Shown here: positions 13,026-27,330 of the stretch, piece by piece
Position numbering within the stretch: position 1 is the stretch's first letter
How the letters are laid out: each line of letters starts with the position of its first letter
Origin: Moringa oleifera
Taxonomy: Eukaryota > Streptophyta > Magnoliopsida > Brassicales > Moringaceae
Reading direction: 5' to 3'
NCBI GenBank assembly: GCA_021397835.1
Contig: JAJFZO010000863.1
Coordinates: 682,001-746,000, forward strand
Length of the DNA stretch: 64,000 nucleotides
Translations under genes and position numbers: made by a program
Notes under the pieces: generated by a model
The model's database searches: none
Seen by the model: the letters and a program-made list of their open reading frames with translations, nothing else
What the model was told of the DNA's origin: nothing

Positions 13026-14615
13026 TCAATTTTATTGTCTTTTGTCCATCAGGAGCCTTAATCCATACCCGGAATCCAGATCCTATACTCAATTGTATAC
13101 ACAGTTTTCACTTTGACATCAACTTTCATTGCTGCTTTATATTCTAAATTCTAATATTTGGACCTCCAGAATATATGGCTGTAGCTTAAGGACATAAAGC
13201 CTGAAAATCTATGCATCTACATGGCCTTAACATTCAGATTGTTTTATCATGTTTTGGGGTATAGGAAGTTTTGGAAGCTGTGGAATGAGTAGCACAGCCA
13301 TTCTTAAAGCTGGTGCAACAGGAGATAAGGAACAATTGTTCTTAATTATGTATGCCTCTTAAGCAGTTGAGTTTGTCTGTGACTGCATTTCAAGTTTTTG
13401 ACATGAATTATCAGAAGATTAGGGATCCTCAGGGTTGACAGAGCTGCTGATGGCATTCTTGCCCTCTTTATCTAGCTTGTTCTCTCACTTATTTGAAAAC
13501 AGCCGTTCCTAAGGAATCCCTAGAATACAGTTTGCAGCAGGGCAGCAGAAATGTCCCCAATGGAAATCCCAACTCAATCAGCAAGCTACCATTTTTTTTT
13601 TTTTCTTTTACAAAGAATAGAAAGTTCTATCAGAAATTGTGACAGTAAGCCGTATCACCTTTTCCAATCTTCTTTCTACTTTTCTATCTGGATAACCATT
13701 AGTTGAACTTACTATTATCTTTTCCTACCTTTATTTCTCTCCCTGTAGAAAATAGCTATAAATATCAAGTAGTTTACTTGTTTTCTATAGAGTTTCTTCC
13801 CATATTATTTTGCAGACCCCTTTTCTATACCCGTAGGTTACCAGTGAAAGCATGAGATAGGAATTACGTTATTTCAAGTACTAGTTTTTATGACGATTGA
13901 AAGACAAAAGAAAAGCCTTTCTGAAGAACAATTCATACCAATCAGGAGTCTAGAAGGCAAAAATAAAAAATAGAAAAATAAAGGAAAAGAGGCAGAAACT
14001 ACTTGAAATGCTTACTTCAACGGATAGAATCTAACCTCAGAAGTTGCAGCTTCCACACTCCAGCTCCCTCCTATACTTTTTCTCTTCCTCTTCATCCACC
14101 TCCCATCCTTCTCAGTTTTACTCTTTATGGAAGCCAAGGAAAATTACTTACGTAGCATTATCTGTGCATAGAACGAGGTGGGTATCAACCTTTCCTTTAA
14201 TAGATATGGATATGATGGATTGTTCTCGAGTTAATATGGTTACGGACGTTCACGCAAGAAATGCAGTGACTTTGACATCAAGCTTATCTTGTCGGAGTAG
14301 GACCCTTTTAAGCTTACCTTAAGAGTGAGATTTTCCGTCTTCTATACTTCAAATGTTAATCATATACCTAACTTTTCTTCGAGTGCGTATCTGTCCGCGT
14401 TTAAAAGAGAAGATAATGGCACAGAATGGCCAGGGATTTTTTCCTTGGCTTCAAAGCTTGAAAGTTGTTTCCCTTTTCAACACTCTTCTTGTGTTTCACA
14501 ATTCAGATATGCACTCAGAGAAAATGAAGAAACAGTAGATAGTAATAGGGATATTGATGCATATATAAGATGCAGTACGAGAAAGATCCATCATGTGGCT
14601 CACTTACCCAACACA
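13026..14615. other. eIF2 beta 3' region and MAN6 5' region
   Basis: The left few hundred bases are the probable eIF2 beta 3' UTR. The right part is the mannanase promoter and leader. The mannanase reading frame stays open leftward to about 14325, but contains no ATG before 14616, so the extension is not taken as coding. No other gene is recognised. Confidence 0.5.
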
Positions 14616-16899
14616 ATGGATACCCACAAGAGAGATTTTGCGTTTACGTTCATTCTTTCACTTGTCATCTTTATGATTTTCATTGAAATTTCAGGGACCA
14701 CTGTCTCTGGTTTCAGTGGGCATGAGCAACCTGCAAAAATGGTGGACCATACAGAGAACAATCTAGAGTACGGGTCATTAAATCAAACTCCTGAATGTTC
14801 GTTTTGTGTGGCATTGCCTTTACTATTTTATACTTCTCTAGATATGTAAACACTCTATGCCAGCATATAAGTTTTAAGCTTAATTCATTCGTTCATGACT
14901 CATGAGGTTAGGTTCTATGACATGGAAGAATTGGAAGATGATGCATGGGAAATGGTGGAGAAGAAAGGGAACCAGTTTGTGATTAATGGCCAACCTTTCT
15001 ATGTTAATGGGTTCAACACATATTGGTTAATGGTATTTGCCGCGGATCAATCAACCAGAGGGAAGGTTACTGAATTGTTCCAACAGGCATCTTCAGTGGG
15101 TCTAACAGTTTGTAGGACGTGGGCTTTTAACGATGGCCAGTGGCGAGCTCTTCAGAAATCCCCATCAGTTTATGACGAACAAGTTTTCAAGGTTATGCCA
15201 CATTGCTTCTTCTTTCTTCATGCTAATACCTCATCTCTTCTTTTGCTAAATTCAATAATGTGCAAATTGGATATAATTGAGTTCAATATTGTACAAAGCA
15301 GCAACCTGGATGATATGTGAAATCTAATTTCGTGCCTTCTAAGTTACTTCGAATAGCATAGCTAGAATTTTAGAGGCTGAGATTGAACTCTGTCAGGTAA
15401 ACTAAGTGGTAGCATACCATTTCATCACTTTTAGCACTCATTATATGTATCTAACGTTATTTCGTGTTCAAATGGCAGGCCTTGGATTTTGTTGTGAGTG
15501 AAGCAAAGAAATACAAAATAAGGCTTATATTGTCTTTAGTTAACAACTGGGAAGCATATGGTGGCAAGGCACAGTATGTGAAATGGGGGAAGGATGCTGG
15601 CCTTAATTTGACATCTGATGATGACTTCTTTTCCCATACCACTCTTAGAAGTTATTATAAGGCCCATGTTAAGGCAATGTTCTTATCTTACCGCTCTTGC
15701 TTATGTGTTTTGTTGTTGAAATTGGAGATGGGTGTGGGATCCACTCTGTACCTTTTGATATTTGAGTTATGGCTAGAGCATCAGTATTTTGATTTCAGTT
15801 CTATGCATGTTTATCTTTGTTGATGATTGGGCAATGCAGACGGTGCTCAACAGAGTCAATACATTCACAAACGTAACTTACAAGGATGATCCTACGATTT
15901 TTGCCTGGGAATTGATGAACGAGCCTCGCTGCACCTCAGATCCCTCTGGTGATAAATTGCAGGTTAGTTTTCTTCAAAGCTAATGATGAAGAAGAATATA
16001 CATTTATGACTTATTATATCACACTTTATCCTGCTCTTTTTACTTGGTAGTATTTCACGGGTGAAGTAACTGGATGTTTTGGTTGTTCTTCAGTCATGGA
16101 TACAAGAAATGGCAGTCTATGTGAAGAGCATGGATGCTAAGCACTTGGTTGAGATAGGAACGGAAGGATTTTATGGTCCTTCAGCACCTGAAAGAACCCA
16201 GTTCAACCCAAATAGCTATGCTACACAAGTTGGAACTGACTTTATAAGGAACCATCAGGTTCTTGGTGTTGATTTTGCTTCTGCTCACATTTATGCAGAT
16301 TCCTGGTAAGAAGAATTCATATATTATCATTTGAGGAAAGCTTTATATCTTCCAGAGCCCAATATCACAAACATTTCTGCCCATTTACTTTCATCTGTCT
16401 ATCGTTTTTCTATCTTTGCTATTAACACTAGTACAAGAACTGATTTGATTGAAATTATCGATGAAGGGTTTCGCAAACAATCTCTGATACCCATCTCCAG
16501 TTCACCAAATCATGGATGGAAGCTCACATTGAAGATGCTGAGAAATATCTGGGAATGCCTGTTGTATTTGCTGAGTTTGGTGTATCTTCGAAAGATCCTG
16601 GCTACAATTCATCATTCCGTGACACACTTATCAGTACTGTGTACAAGACATTGTTGAACTCGACAAAGAAAGGAGGGGGTGGAGCAGGGAGTCTTCTGTG
16701 GCAGCTGTTTCCAGAAGGGACAGACTACATGGATGATGGCTATGCTATAGTTCTTTCAAAATCTCCTTCGACTTCAAACATCATATCACTTCACTCTACA
16801 AGAGTTGCAATCTTCAACAATATGTGCTCTTGGAAATGCCATTGGGGTTGCAGGAAGAGAAGTGCACTTGAAACATTACTCTACCATGATGAGCTGTAA
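14616..16899 (+). CDS. MAN6: Mannan endo-1,4-beta-mannosidase (GH5_7), MAN6-like
   Basis: Secreted glycoside hydrolase that cuts beta-1,4-mannan in cell walls. Six exons: 14616-14767, 14912-15191, 15479-15673, 15840-15962, 16094-16305, 16467-16899; 464 residues. The N terminus has a signal or anchor helix at about 10-26. The catalytic domain starts near residue 60 ([17 protein letters not shown]). Catalytic acid/base is E237 in WELMNEP; nucleophile is E357 in FAEFG. The ending [24 protein letters not shown] resembles MAN6-type proteins more than MAN5/7. Intron 3 has a GC donor (AAG/GCAATG at 15674); without it the frame reads into a stop and loses the [12 protein letters not shown] junction. 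The exon 1/2 junction is the least certain: I chose GA/GTACGG joined to GTTAG/GTTC because it gives a continuous frame. The gene is tail to tail with STN8, as I recall for Arabidopsis. Confidence 0.93.
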
Positions 16900-17584
16900 A
16901 ATCATTCAATGAAAGAAATTCTACTATTATTTGTTCAAGGGGGGAGGGGATGGGGAGATTATCTCGGGAAAAGCAAACATATCTACATATATATGTCATG
17001 TATTGTTATGATATTCACCTACTTGTACTTGCAAAAACATGAATATAGACAATGAGTGCTTGACTATGCTACATGGTAGTCTCAAGTGTGTTCTACTGGC
17101 ACTAGACCTCAAAGGAAAACAACAGAAGGCATTGTGAATGAATCCTGCTTCAGTTCCCATTTTGGTTTTAGCTTTGAAGTCTGTTCACTGTCAATGTCTA
17201 TGATGGCAAACTCTTTCTTGAATCTAATTCTTCCCAGTAAACAAACTAATTAGTTTTTTCCTTGCTAAATGAGAAGGGTAATCTTCTGATATTTAACTGG
17301 CAACATAAAAAGATCAAGGAATGCAAGAAGAGCTTTTGCAACAAAAAAAGGCGGTGATGTGCTAGATAAATGAAGAATCAATGGTGCAAAAGCATTATAA
17401 ACCATATGAAGTGGTGGCAAAACTGGATCTCTCTAATATTTCCAACCCAGAAGGGAGACCTTATAGTACAAGACGGGATGAGTCACCAGATATTATCTGT
17501 GAAACTTACCTATATAAACCAGTGAGATCAAGAACATGAAGGAATAAGAGGGTAAGGTATCAGTTGACAGTCCCAAGAAGTTCA
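16900..17584. other. Convergent 3' intergenic region, MAN6 / STN8
   Basis: About 680 bases between two stop codons on opposite strands, so it holds both 3' UTRs. No open frame of note or repeat is seen. Confidence 0.6.
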
Positions 17585-19871
17585 TTACTTGATTAAGCTG
17601 AACTTTGAAAGAACAGCAGCTGCTTGGTCGCCACCCAACAAAAAATAAGGATGCCTCAGAGCAGCAGCAGCTGATAAACGCCCCCTTCCAAGAAAGCCTC
17701 TCTCCGATATTAGCTTTGTAGCTAGATCCCACCCTCTACCGGAGTCGAGATCAAGAATTGATAAGTCAGGCCTCAACCGAGTCCTCTCCCGCCATCTATT
17801 CAAGTCATAGTCAACTCCTTTTATTTCTGAATTGAAGTTCTTTAAACCTGCTGTGGATCTTAAGGTTGGTATTGCCATTTGCAGGAGCACAACTCCAGAA
17901 GAATACATATCAAACAGATCAGGACTGTTCAACTGCAAAAATGACAGTGAACTCCACTTTAGTACCATAAATCAGGTTGAGTGTAGAACTTTCATATGCT
18001 TTGCATTCAATCCCTTGTATTCTGCAAATGTCAGACTGCAAACTCATTATCGTTTTACCAGTTGCGCATGCTCCCAAGAAGCAATGATGTGTTATAATAC
18101 CTAAATTCGGTATCCCAAAACAACAAGAGTGGATAGATCATTTTACCTGCCATAAAATTGGAGAAAGGAAGGCAGCAATTGGCTCTGGAGGAGGACTTGG
18201 TGTTTCCTCGGGGAGTACATAGAGCTCAGGTGGACAATAGTCAGGATCAAGCAATCCCCGATTGGGTACATAATTCTTCCCAATACGAAGGTCTGTTGCT
18301 GCTCCAAAATCTATGAGCTTAATCTGCCCCCTTTTGGTCACCACTAAGTTGGCTGGCTTTACATCTCGATGAACAATGCCTGTGTCGTGAATTTTTCTGA
18401 GAGAAGTGATGATTTGGCGCATCACTTGCTTGATGATGAGTGCATTCCGTTTAACAGAGTCTAATCCCTTCAAGACACGCCCAAACATTATAGACTCTAG
18501 GTTAAAAGGGAAGTTGCGGTCTCTCATATAATCAGCAAGACTTCGATCTCCCTGTCATAAGAACATCCCTACAATTAGTGCAGGGCATAAATGGTGAATA
18601 CTAAAACGGAAAGAAGTTTTTGAAAAAATCCATTACCTACTAAAATGAGGGAAGGCATTTAAAATCAGAGATTAAAAGTGCTCCAACTAGGCAGAGTACC
18701 TCAAATTTCCAAACAAGCCATTTTCCACCTTTTGTGAACTGTGAATTGGTTCTGTCAGCAACAAAACTTCCAAGGAATTCAGCACAAGTTTCAGGAGCTG
18801 CTCTCGATAGCCTGTAATTGAACCACTCCTCAAACTCACCGCATTCTTCAGCTCCTTGAACTCCGACTTTCACCTGCATTATCCCATCAGTAAACAATAA
18901 AATTTATGCTTCTCTACATTTGAGGTCGTGAACCTCAAATTCAAAGGTAACAACATGCTTACGGCAATGCCTTAATTAATTCAGAGTTCAATAGCAGGCA
19001 AAATAAACCCTAACTACAAACTAATTCCTGGGACAGGGCCCCAAAGTCACAACTTAAGCAAGCAAAACATTGAACAGGTTGAATTACATAAGACATAATA
19101 GCAGCAAAAATTTGACAACAAACAAAAATGTAGCAATGAGCAGAATCCCAATAATGGGAACATATGGACGTGATCCTGTTGTATCCAGAGCACAACTCAG
19201 AGAAAACAACCGCAAAAGAGCGTCGGTACGAGAAATCTGACTAGAAAATTCTTGTTCAAAGAGAGATCATTGTTGACGAAACTGAGAGACAATGGAGTTA
19301 CCTTCTTGAGAATCACTTTCTCCTTGAACTTCCCATCCAACTGTTTCGATTTTCCTCTTCTCTTCTGCACCGTCTCTTCTGCATTCCCATTCTTTGGGAC
19401 AATAAGTCCAGAATAAACAACACCAAAAGAGCCTTCTCCGAGTTTGTCGCCAATCACAAAATCCGTCCTCTTAAAGCTCCTTCTTCCACTCAAACTGTCC
19501 AAACCGATTTGCAAGGGAGCCAGAAGATATGCGTCAATGGCACCTATAAGCACCCCAGGCCTCGCTGTCAAATAAATCCAAGTCAGGCCAGCAAAAACCA
19601 GGGAGCCCCATCTCTGCATATCCGATAATTCTACGGTGGCTCTCTGGAATTGCACGAACCCAGATTGGATAGCTGGGAACTGAGACAATGATTGGTCCAA
19701 GAGATCATCGGGGACGTCCCTGAAAATTGCATTGCACTTTCGTGGATTACTTCTTAGACGATTTGTGAAAGGCCAGATATCATTTAGGGAGGTGCGTCTT
19801 AGAGGAGAGGAGTTCTTATAACGGGGGTTCTGTTGAATGGTGAGCCGTGCGGGTGAGAGCAAAGAAGCCAT
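17585..19871 (-). CDS. STN8: Thylakoid Ser/Thr kinase STN8, chloroplast
   Basis: Light-regulated kinase that phosphorylates photosystem II core proteins in thylakoids. Four exons on the minus strand: 19871-19302, 18873-18700, 18551-18147, 17932-17585, all phase 0 with GT-AG introns; 498 residues (Arabidopsis about 495). The N terminus is Ser/Arg-rich, as in a chloroplast transit peptide. One hydrophobic segment at about 90-120 fits the single thylakoid helix. Kinase domain: glycine loop LGEGSFGVVYSG from 144, lysine at 189/190 (VILKK), HRDVKPANL with D311, DFG 329-331. The C-terminal lobe ends HPYFL. The shorter C terminus and the PNRGLLDPDYCPPELYVLP activation segment argue for STN8 over STN7, which is about 560 residues. 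Confidence 0.94.
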
Positions 19872-20397
19872 GCTTGCTCTTCAGTGTGCTGTGGGTTACT
19901 TCAGCTCCTCGGTTTTGCGGGAAGTGTCAGCAGAGGCTGGTCTTCTGCCAAGCGTCACTCCCAGATTTATCCACTCACTAAAAACTGTGCGGCCAAAAAT
20001 CAGCTCTTGGTGCCTTCGCGAAAATAAAAGGCCTTATCCACCTAAAGGAGGAGATGGTGCTCCTGCTCCAATTTTCGTATTGTCTAATTAGTAAATTACA
20101 GAACAACAATTGCATTATGTCTCTCTAAGTAAAACAGAAGGTACAGTACAGAAATTCTCAATTGCCAAGCCAAACACCAAGTACCGGAGATGGAAGTTTA
20201 AATAAAACCAGATGAAACCATGTATTTGGTTTGCTAGCATAAATGTCATACAACATAAAAATGACTTGTCCATTGTAACTCCTTGATAAAAGTTGATAGA
20301 TAATGCAAACTCACACTTATCAGCATAGATAACACTCTAATATTTCAAAGACCTCTCCCTAGAGGCTGGCCTGCCACTGCTACTGCTACTGCTACTG
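19872..20397. other. STN8 upstream region and S6K 3' end
   Basis: Both flanking genes are on the minus strand, so about 525 bases hold the S6K 3' UTR and the STN8 promoter and leader. An 84-codon plus-strand frame starting at 19837 is the antisense of the STN8 start and leader and is not taken as a gene. Confidence 0.5.

Positions 20398-20404
<7 letters not shown>
20371..20404. repeat. Hexanucleotide (CTGCTA)n tract at the S6K stop codon
   Basis: Seen directly: the plus strand reads CTGCCA then repeated CTGCTA units up to CTGC. On the coding minus strand this is CAG TAG repeated, in frame with S6K, so the normal stop is the first of four in-frame TAG codons separated by CAG. Confidence 0.9.
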
Positions 20405-23274
<2,870 letters not shown>

Positions 23275-24590
23275 GTTACCAAATATTAAAATGGGGAATG
23301 CAGATGGCCAAATGAATCACAACTACAGCTTGCTCTCTCCAAAAGTCTCAAAAGTGTAAACTGCTGAAGGACTCCTGTCAATGGCCTTAATTAAGAGGAA
23401 GTTGCCGTATGCAACAGGAGTTCCCAGAAACTTTGGGAGCAAGCAAAACAAGATCCAGAAGAAGAAGTTGCTCTTGTTTCCCGATTTGCAGGAAACAGTG
23501 GATGCTCCAGTGGTTCTTGAATTCATGAAGGTCAGGTTGTCAAATCTGCAATGAAGCAAAATAAAAGATCATAAACCTAGCAATTTTAGATCAAATATGA
23601 GACCCGCATCATATTTCCTTAATTGTCCACGAATGAAGAATCAAACTAGATTTTTGGGATGATACCTCTCAAATGAAAAGTAAACTTGATGTAAGACAGC
23701 CCAAGAGATGAAACACAGAAACTAGAAAGCATGCAAGCATGAATACTGATATGCACAAAGATAGATTGAGGAAAGGCAACTAGGAATTCAAGCAAACAAG
23801 GGGTAAATTAAAGGGAGTATGATGCTTCATATTTAATACAGCCCAGGTCCAATTAAAACTAATCTAGTATCTGGTCAGAATTAGACTTAAAATGGTTGTG
23901 CAGAAGATTCTATGCTCTTTCCTCAGTAATCAAGTATGAGAATTTCATAAAAGAAGTCCAGGAGAAGTAAAATCATCAAAAACTGAAACCCTTTCTCTTT
24001 TTGACCGTGGCAATAATTGATCCCTGAAAAAGATGTATAGGAAACCAATTCTTCATAAAGAACCAAAATAAGCGTATATTAAAGAGTAAACACCAAAACC
24101 TAACAATACTTAAGAAAATTATCGGTCAATTAAACCATATAGATGTGTTAAACTCAAAACAGGAAAACAACCAATCCGAGTACGAAACTCGTTCATCATG
24201 GAAGTAAGGAACTCGACAAGACATACACAAATTATAAGATGGTTTCCAAGCAGATCTTTAACGGTTTATCTGGTAAAAAACAAAACTAACTCCTGGGAAA
24301 CTTAAAATCCTCCAAAAACTTGGGTCCTCTCGTCATATTTTTGAGATTTTCCTTAAACCAAACGGAAAAATAAACAAGTACTAACGCACAATTTAGAGGC
24401 AAATAATGATAGAAAGAAAGAAAGAAAAAGAACGAAATTGAAAGGGGGGCAGTACCTGGGAGGGGCGCAGAGGAAGGAGGCCTTGGGGAGAATTTAAGGG
24501 AACGTAAGAAACCGATCCGCAAAAGGAAAGGAGACGCGTCGCCACTTATAAAACGAACGCGAACGAATTCTGAAGGGTGATGCTCCGTAT
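23275..24590 (-). other. S6K 5' UTR with leader intron
   Basis: A donor CAG/GTACTG at 24458-24453 and an acceptor CATTGCAG ending at 23546 define a probable leader intron of about 910 nt. The second leader exon (23545-23275) joins directly to the coding exon. The first leader exon would lie between about 24456 and 24590. The intron ends are inferred from splice motifs. Confidence 0.55.
23323..23526 (-). CDS. Upstream open reading frame in the S6K leader (67 codons)
   Basis: Within the second leader exon an ATG at 23526 opens a 67-residue frame ending in TAG at 23323, 48 nt before the S6K ATG, which is in another frame. The peptide begins MNSRTTGASTVSCK and has a hydrophobic middle (FFFWILFCLLPKFLG). 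No family is recognised. A long uORF this close should reduce S6K translation unless ribosomes reinitiate. Whether the peptide itself matters is unknown. Confidence 0.5.
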   Translation of the reverse strand: MNSRTTGASTVSCKSGNKSNFFFWILFCLLPKFLGTPVAYGNFLLIKAIDRSPSAVYTFETFGESKL

Positions 24591-26290
24591 TTAGTTCTTG
24601 ACACGTGGCGCTATATCAGTGGTTGATGGAGGAATGCTTTCAGCCAATGCATGTTCTTGAGTTGGAGATGCTTGACCAAAGATTTGGAATATGCTTCTCC
24701 GTTTATGGCGCGTGGTGTGGAGGACAGCGTGTGCACGCCATCTGCCAATCTCAAATCTTGGATGCATGTTCATGAACGTGCATCCCAATAAAGAATCCGA
24801 CGCCGTTTTTTGTTGTTTTCCCTCTTTTCCGTCGAACTGCAATTAGAAGGCTCTTCCTTTCCTCTTCTTTAGTTGTCTTTTGATATTAATACCCTAACAA
24901 ATAGAAGATTTCTATGATAAGATTATCAAAGTTGACGGCTTGCTCTTATCTTTCTCTATGTCAACAAAATTAAAGTCTTCTTCTTTTTTTTTTTCTGGTG
25001 ATTATGATCTAGGATCAATATTTCTTATTTAATTTTCATTAATATTTAAAAAATTGTTAATATCTAATGATTTAATAAAATAAATAAATAAAGGTTTATT
25101 TTATTTTTCTTATAAATATACAAAAATTAAAATCAAAATTTTTAATTTGAATTAAATTTTTAATTTAAATTTTGATATAATATCAATTGAATTAATGTTT
25201 TGTATTCAATTGAATTAATCAAGCATATAACTTTTTTTAATTTAAATTGAACATCAAAACACCATGTGATTGTAGTGAAAAATTAGTGGTTAGAGCTTCT
25301 TGTTTCCATCTTTTTAATATTTGCAAATGGAGGAAGAATTTTATTTTGAAAATATTATTATTGTTTGATTTTTTTAATATTTTATTTTTAATATTTTAAA
25401 TAATTATCATTAGAGGTGATGGCAATTCAAATTTAGTTTCACAATCTCAAAAAATTTAATTGAAAATTAGAGAAAAAAATCAAAACTAAAATCATTACAT
25501 TTTTAGTCTTAATTAAAATTTGATTAAAAAATTATTCAAAGTCCGGTTTAGATTCAATTATGAATTAAAAAAAAAATCAAAATTATTGGATTTGAAACTA
25601 TGATTTAATTAAAATAACTAGAATTTATAACATAATTTAATTTTAAAAATTAGATATTTATTTATTTTTATAAAATAATAATGATCAAGTTAATGAAATA
25701 AAATTTAAAAAAATAAATAATGTAATATTTAAATATATAAAAAAATTTATAGTTTATTTATAATCTCAAATTAAAATTTGAAAGAAAAATTATATTTATT
25801 TGAAACTTATATCTTATTAGATTATTAAGGTGATACTTACTTGTATAATTATCCTAACAACCTCTTAAATATCATCAAAATAAATAAATAAAAATATTTT
25901 TTTATTTTTTAAAAAATATTTATAATTTATATATTTTTTATAAATTTGATATGAAAATTAATATTTTATTTATTTTAATAGTATTTAAAAATATTAAAAT
26001 AATTACCTAAGTAAAAGACATATCAATATCACATGTGTATGCAAATGATTAATATTAAATAAAATTATAAACAAAAATTTTACATTGAGAATTTTAACAA
26101 AAATATAAGTTTTAAATAAATTTAATTTTTTTCACAGATGTGTATTTTTTTTTTTTGTGAAATAAAATGTGTATTCTCTCGATATAATTAATTTATAATT
26201 TAAATTTAAATTATATTTAATTTTTACCTTAAAAATTAAAAAAAAAATCAAATTTCACATACTTTTCTTACGCTAATCATTTTTGCTCCC
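24591..26290. other. S6K upstream region passing into AT-rich desert
   Basis: Up to about 24900 the base composition is ordinary promoter-like DNA. From about 25000 onward the sequence is very AT-rich, with runs of AAATTTAAT and TTTAAA words and no sustained reading frame. A MITE-like copy is annotated separately at about 25740-26170. Confidence 0.5.
25740..26170. mobile_element. MITE-like inverted-repeat copy A
   Basis: The segment at 25990-26130 (ACCTAAGTAAAAGACATAT, later CAAAAATTTTACATTGAGAA and TTTTAAATAAATTTAA) matches, with many substitutions, the right arm of the element at about 29300-29800. The left part carries the same TAATCTCAAATTAAAATTT motif found at that element's tip. The outer ends are degraded, so the boundaries are approximate. 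Confidence 0.45.
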
Positions 26291-26309
26291 TTCATGTGCT
26301 ATTTATTTT

Positions 26310-27330
26310 TTAACACTTCATAAATTTAATCTTGATTCATTTTTTATTGTTGAAATTATTAGTAAGGCCACTCGTCATGATAAATTTGATTTAATTAATT
26401 TAAATTTTCCAAAAGATAAAAACTCTTACATTTCTCCACAATTTATTATATTAAAAAATTATCAAAAAATTAAATATGATAAAAATAATTAGTATGTTCA
26501 AAAGATTTGGATAAAGTATTTTTTTTTTTGTTGCACATTATTTCGTTTAAAGCAATATATTAGTCAATTAGCAAATGAAGATTGTAGAGATTAAAAAAGT
26601 TTGAGGATTAAACTTAAAAAGTGATGAAACTAAGTAATGAATATATCTATTACTAATCTGCACAATTGGGTTAATAAAAAAATAAGATTGAAATAAATGA
26701 CAATAATTGAGAAATATATACAAGAACAAATTAACCAAAAAAATGTACAATTGAGAATTATTGTTAGCATAAAAAATCTTGCAAAAAAATGGCTTTTTTT
26801 TTGGAAAAAAACTATTTATCAAGATAATAATGAAAATCTTTTAAATGTAATTGAAATAATTACTAAGTTTGATCTAATTATGCAAAAATATATTAAAAGT
26901 ATTAAAGCCGGTAAAATTCATGATCATTATCCTAATCATAATATATAAAATAAATTAGTGAACATATTAGCACGTATATAAGATGTGTAAATATTTTGAA
27001 AAATCCAATAATAATAGGAGAATATTGCATATAATTTTTAGAGGTGAATGACACTTCAAATCAAGAGCTTTTTAATAAACTTATAAATTTGATAAAAAAA
27101 TTTAACCTTAATATTAAAAATAAAAAAGATCAAAAGTATGATGATAAATCTAATATAAAAGAAGAATGACAAGGTGGACCAAAAATATTATTAGATATAA
27201 GTTTCAGAGCATTTTATATATCTCGTCGATATTGTAACAGTGACTTATTACTTTATAATGTGGCCATTTCTTATCATGAAGTTAGCTACAATATTTTTAG
27301 AGTGATACTATATATATATTTATTAATTTT
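26310..27330 (+). pseudogene. Decayed hAT-family transposase (ZMYM1/DUF4371 type)
   Basis: Frame-broken plus-strand coding remnant. Pieces match the order I know for plant hAT proteins annotated as zinc finger MYM-type protein 1-like. A TTF-finger-like end reading SQLANEDCRD is at about 26560. A 26700-26950 frame carries KFDLIMQKYIKSIKAGKIHD followed by HYPNHNI, which is the DUF4371 '[30 protein letters not shown]' region. At about 27046-27320 a frame reading SNQELFNKLINLI, later YDDKSNIK and KILLDISFRAFYIS, matches the downstream RNase H-like part. Stops and indels are numerous and no intact product is possible. Terminal inverted repeats were not identified. Confidence 0.6.

Noticed and set aside
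14325..14615. Upstream extension of the mannanase reading frame
   Set aside because: Open but without any ATG before 14616 and without family resemblance.
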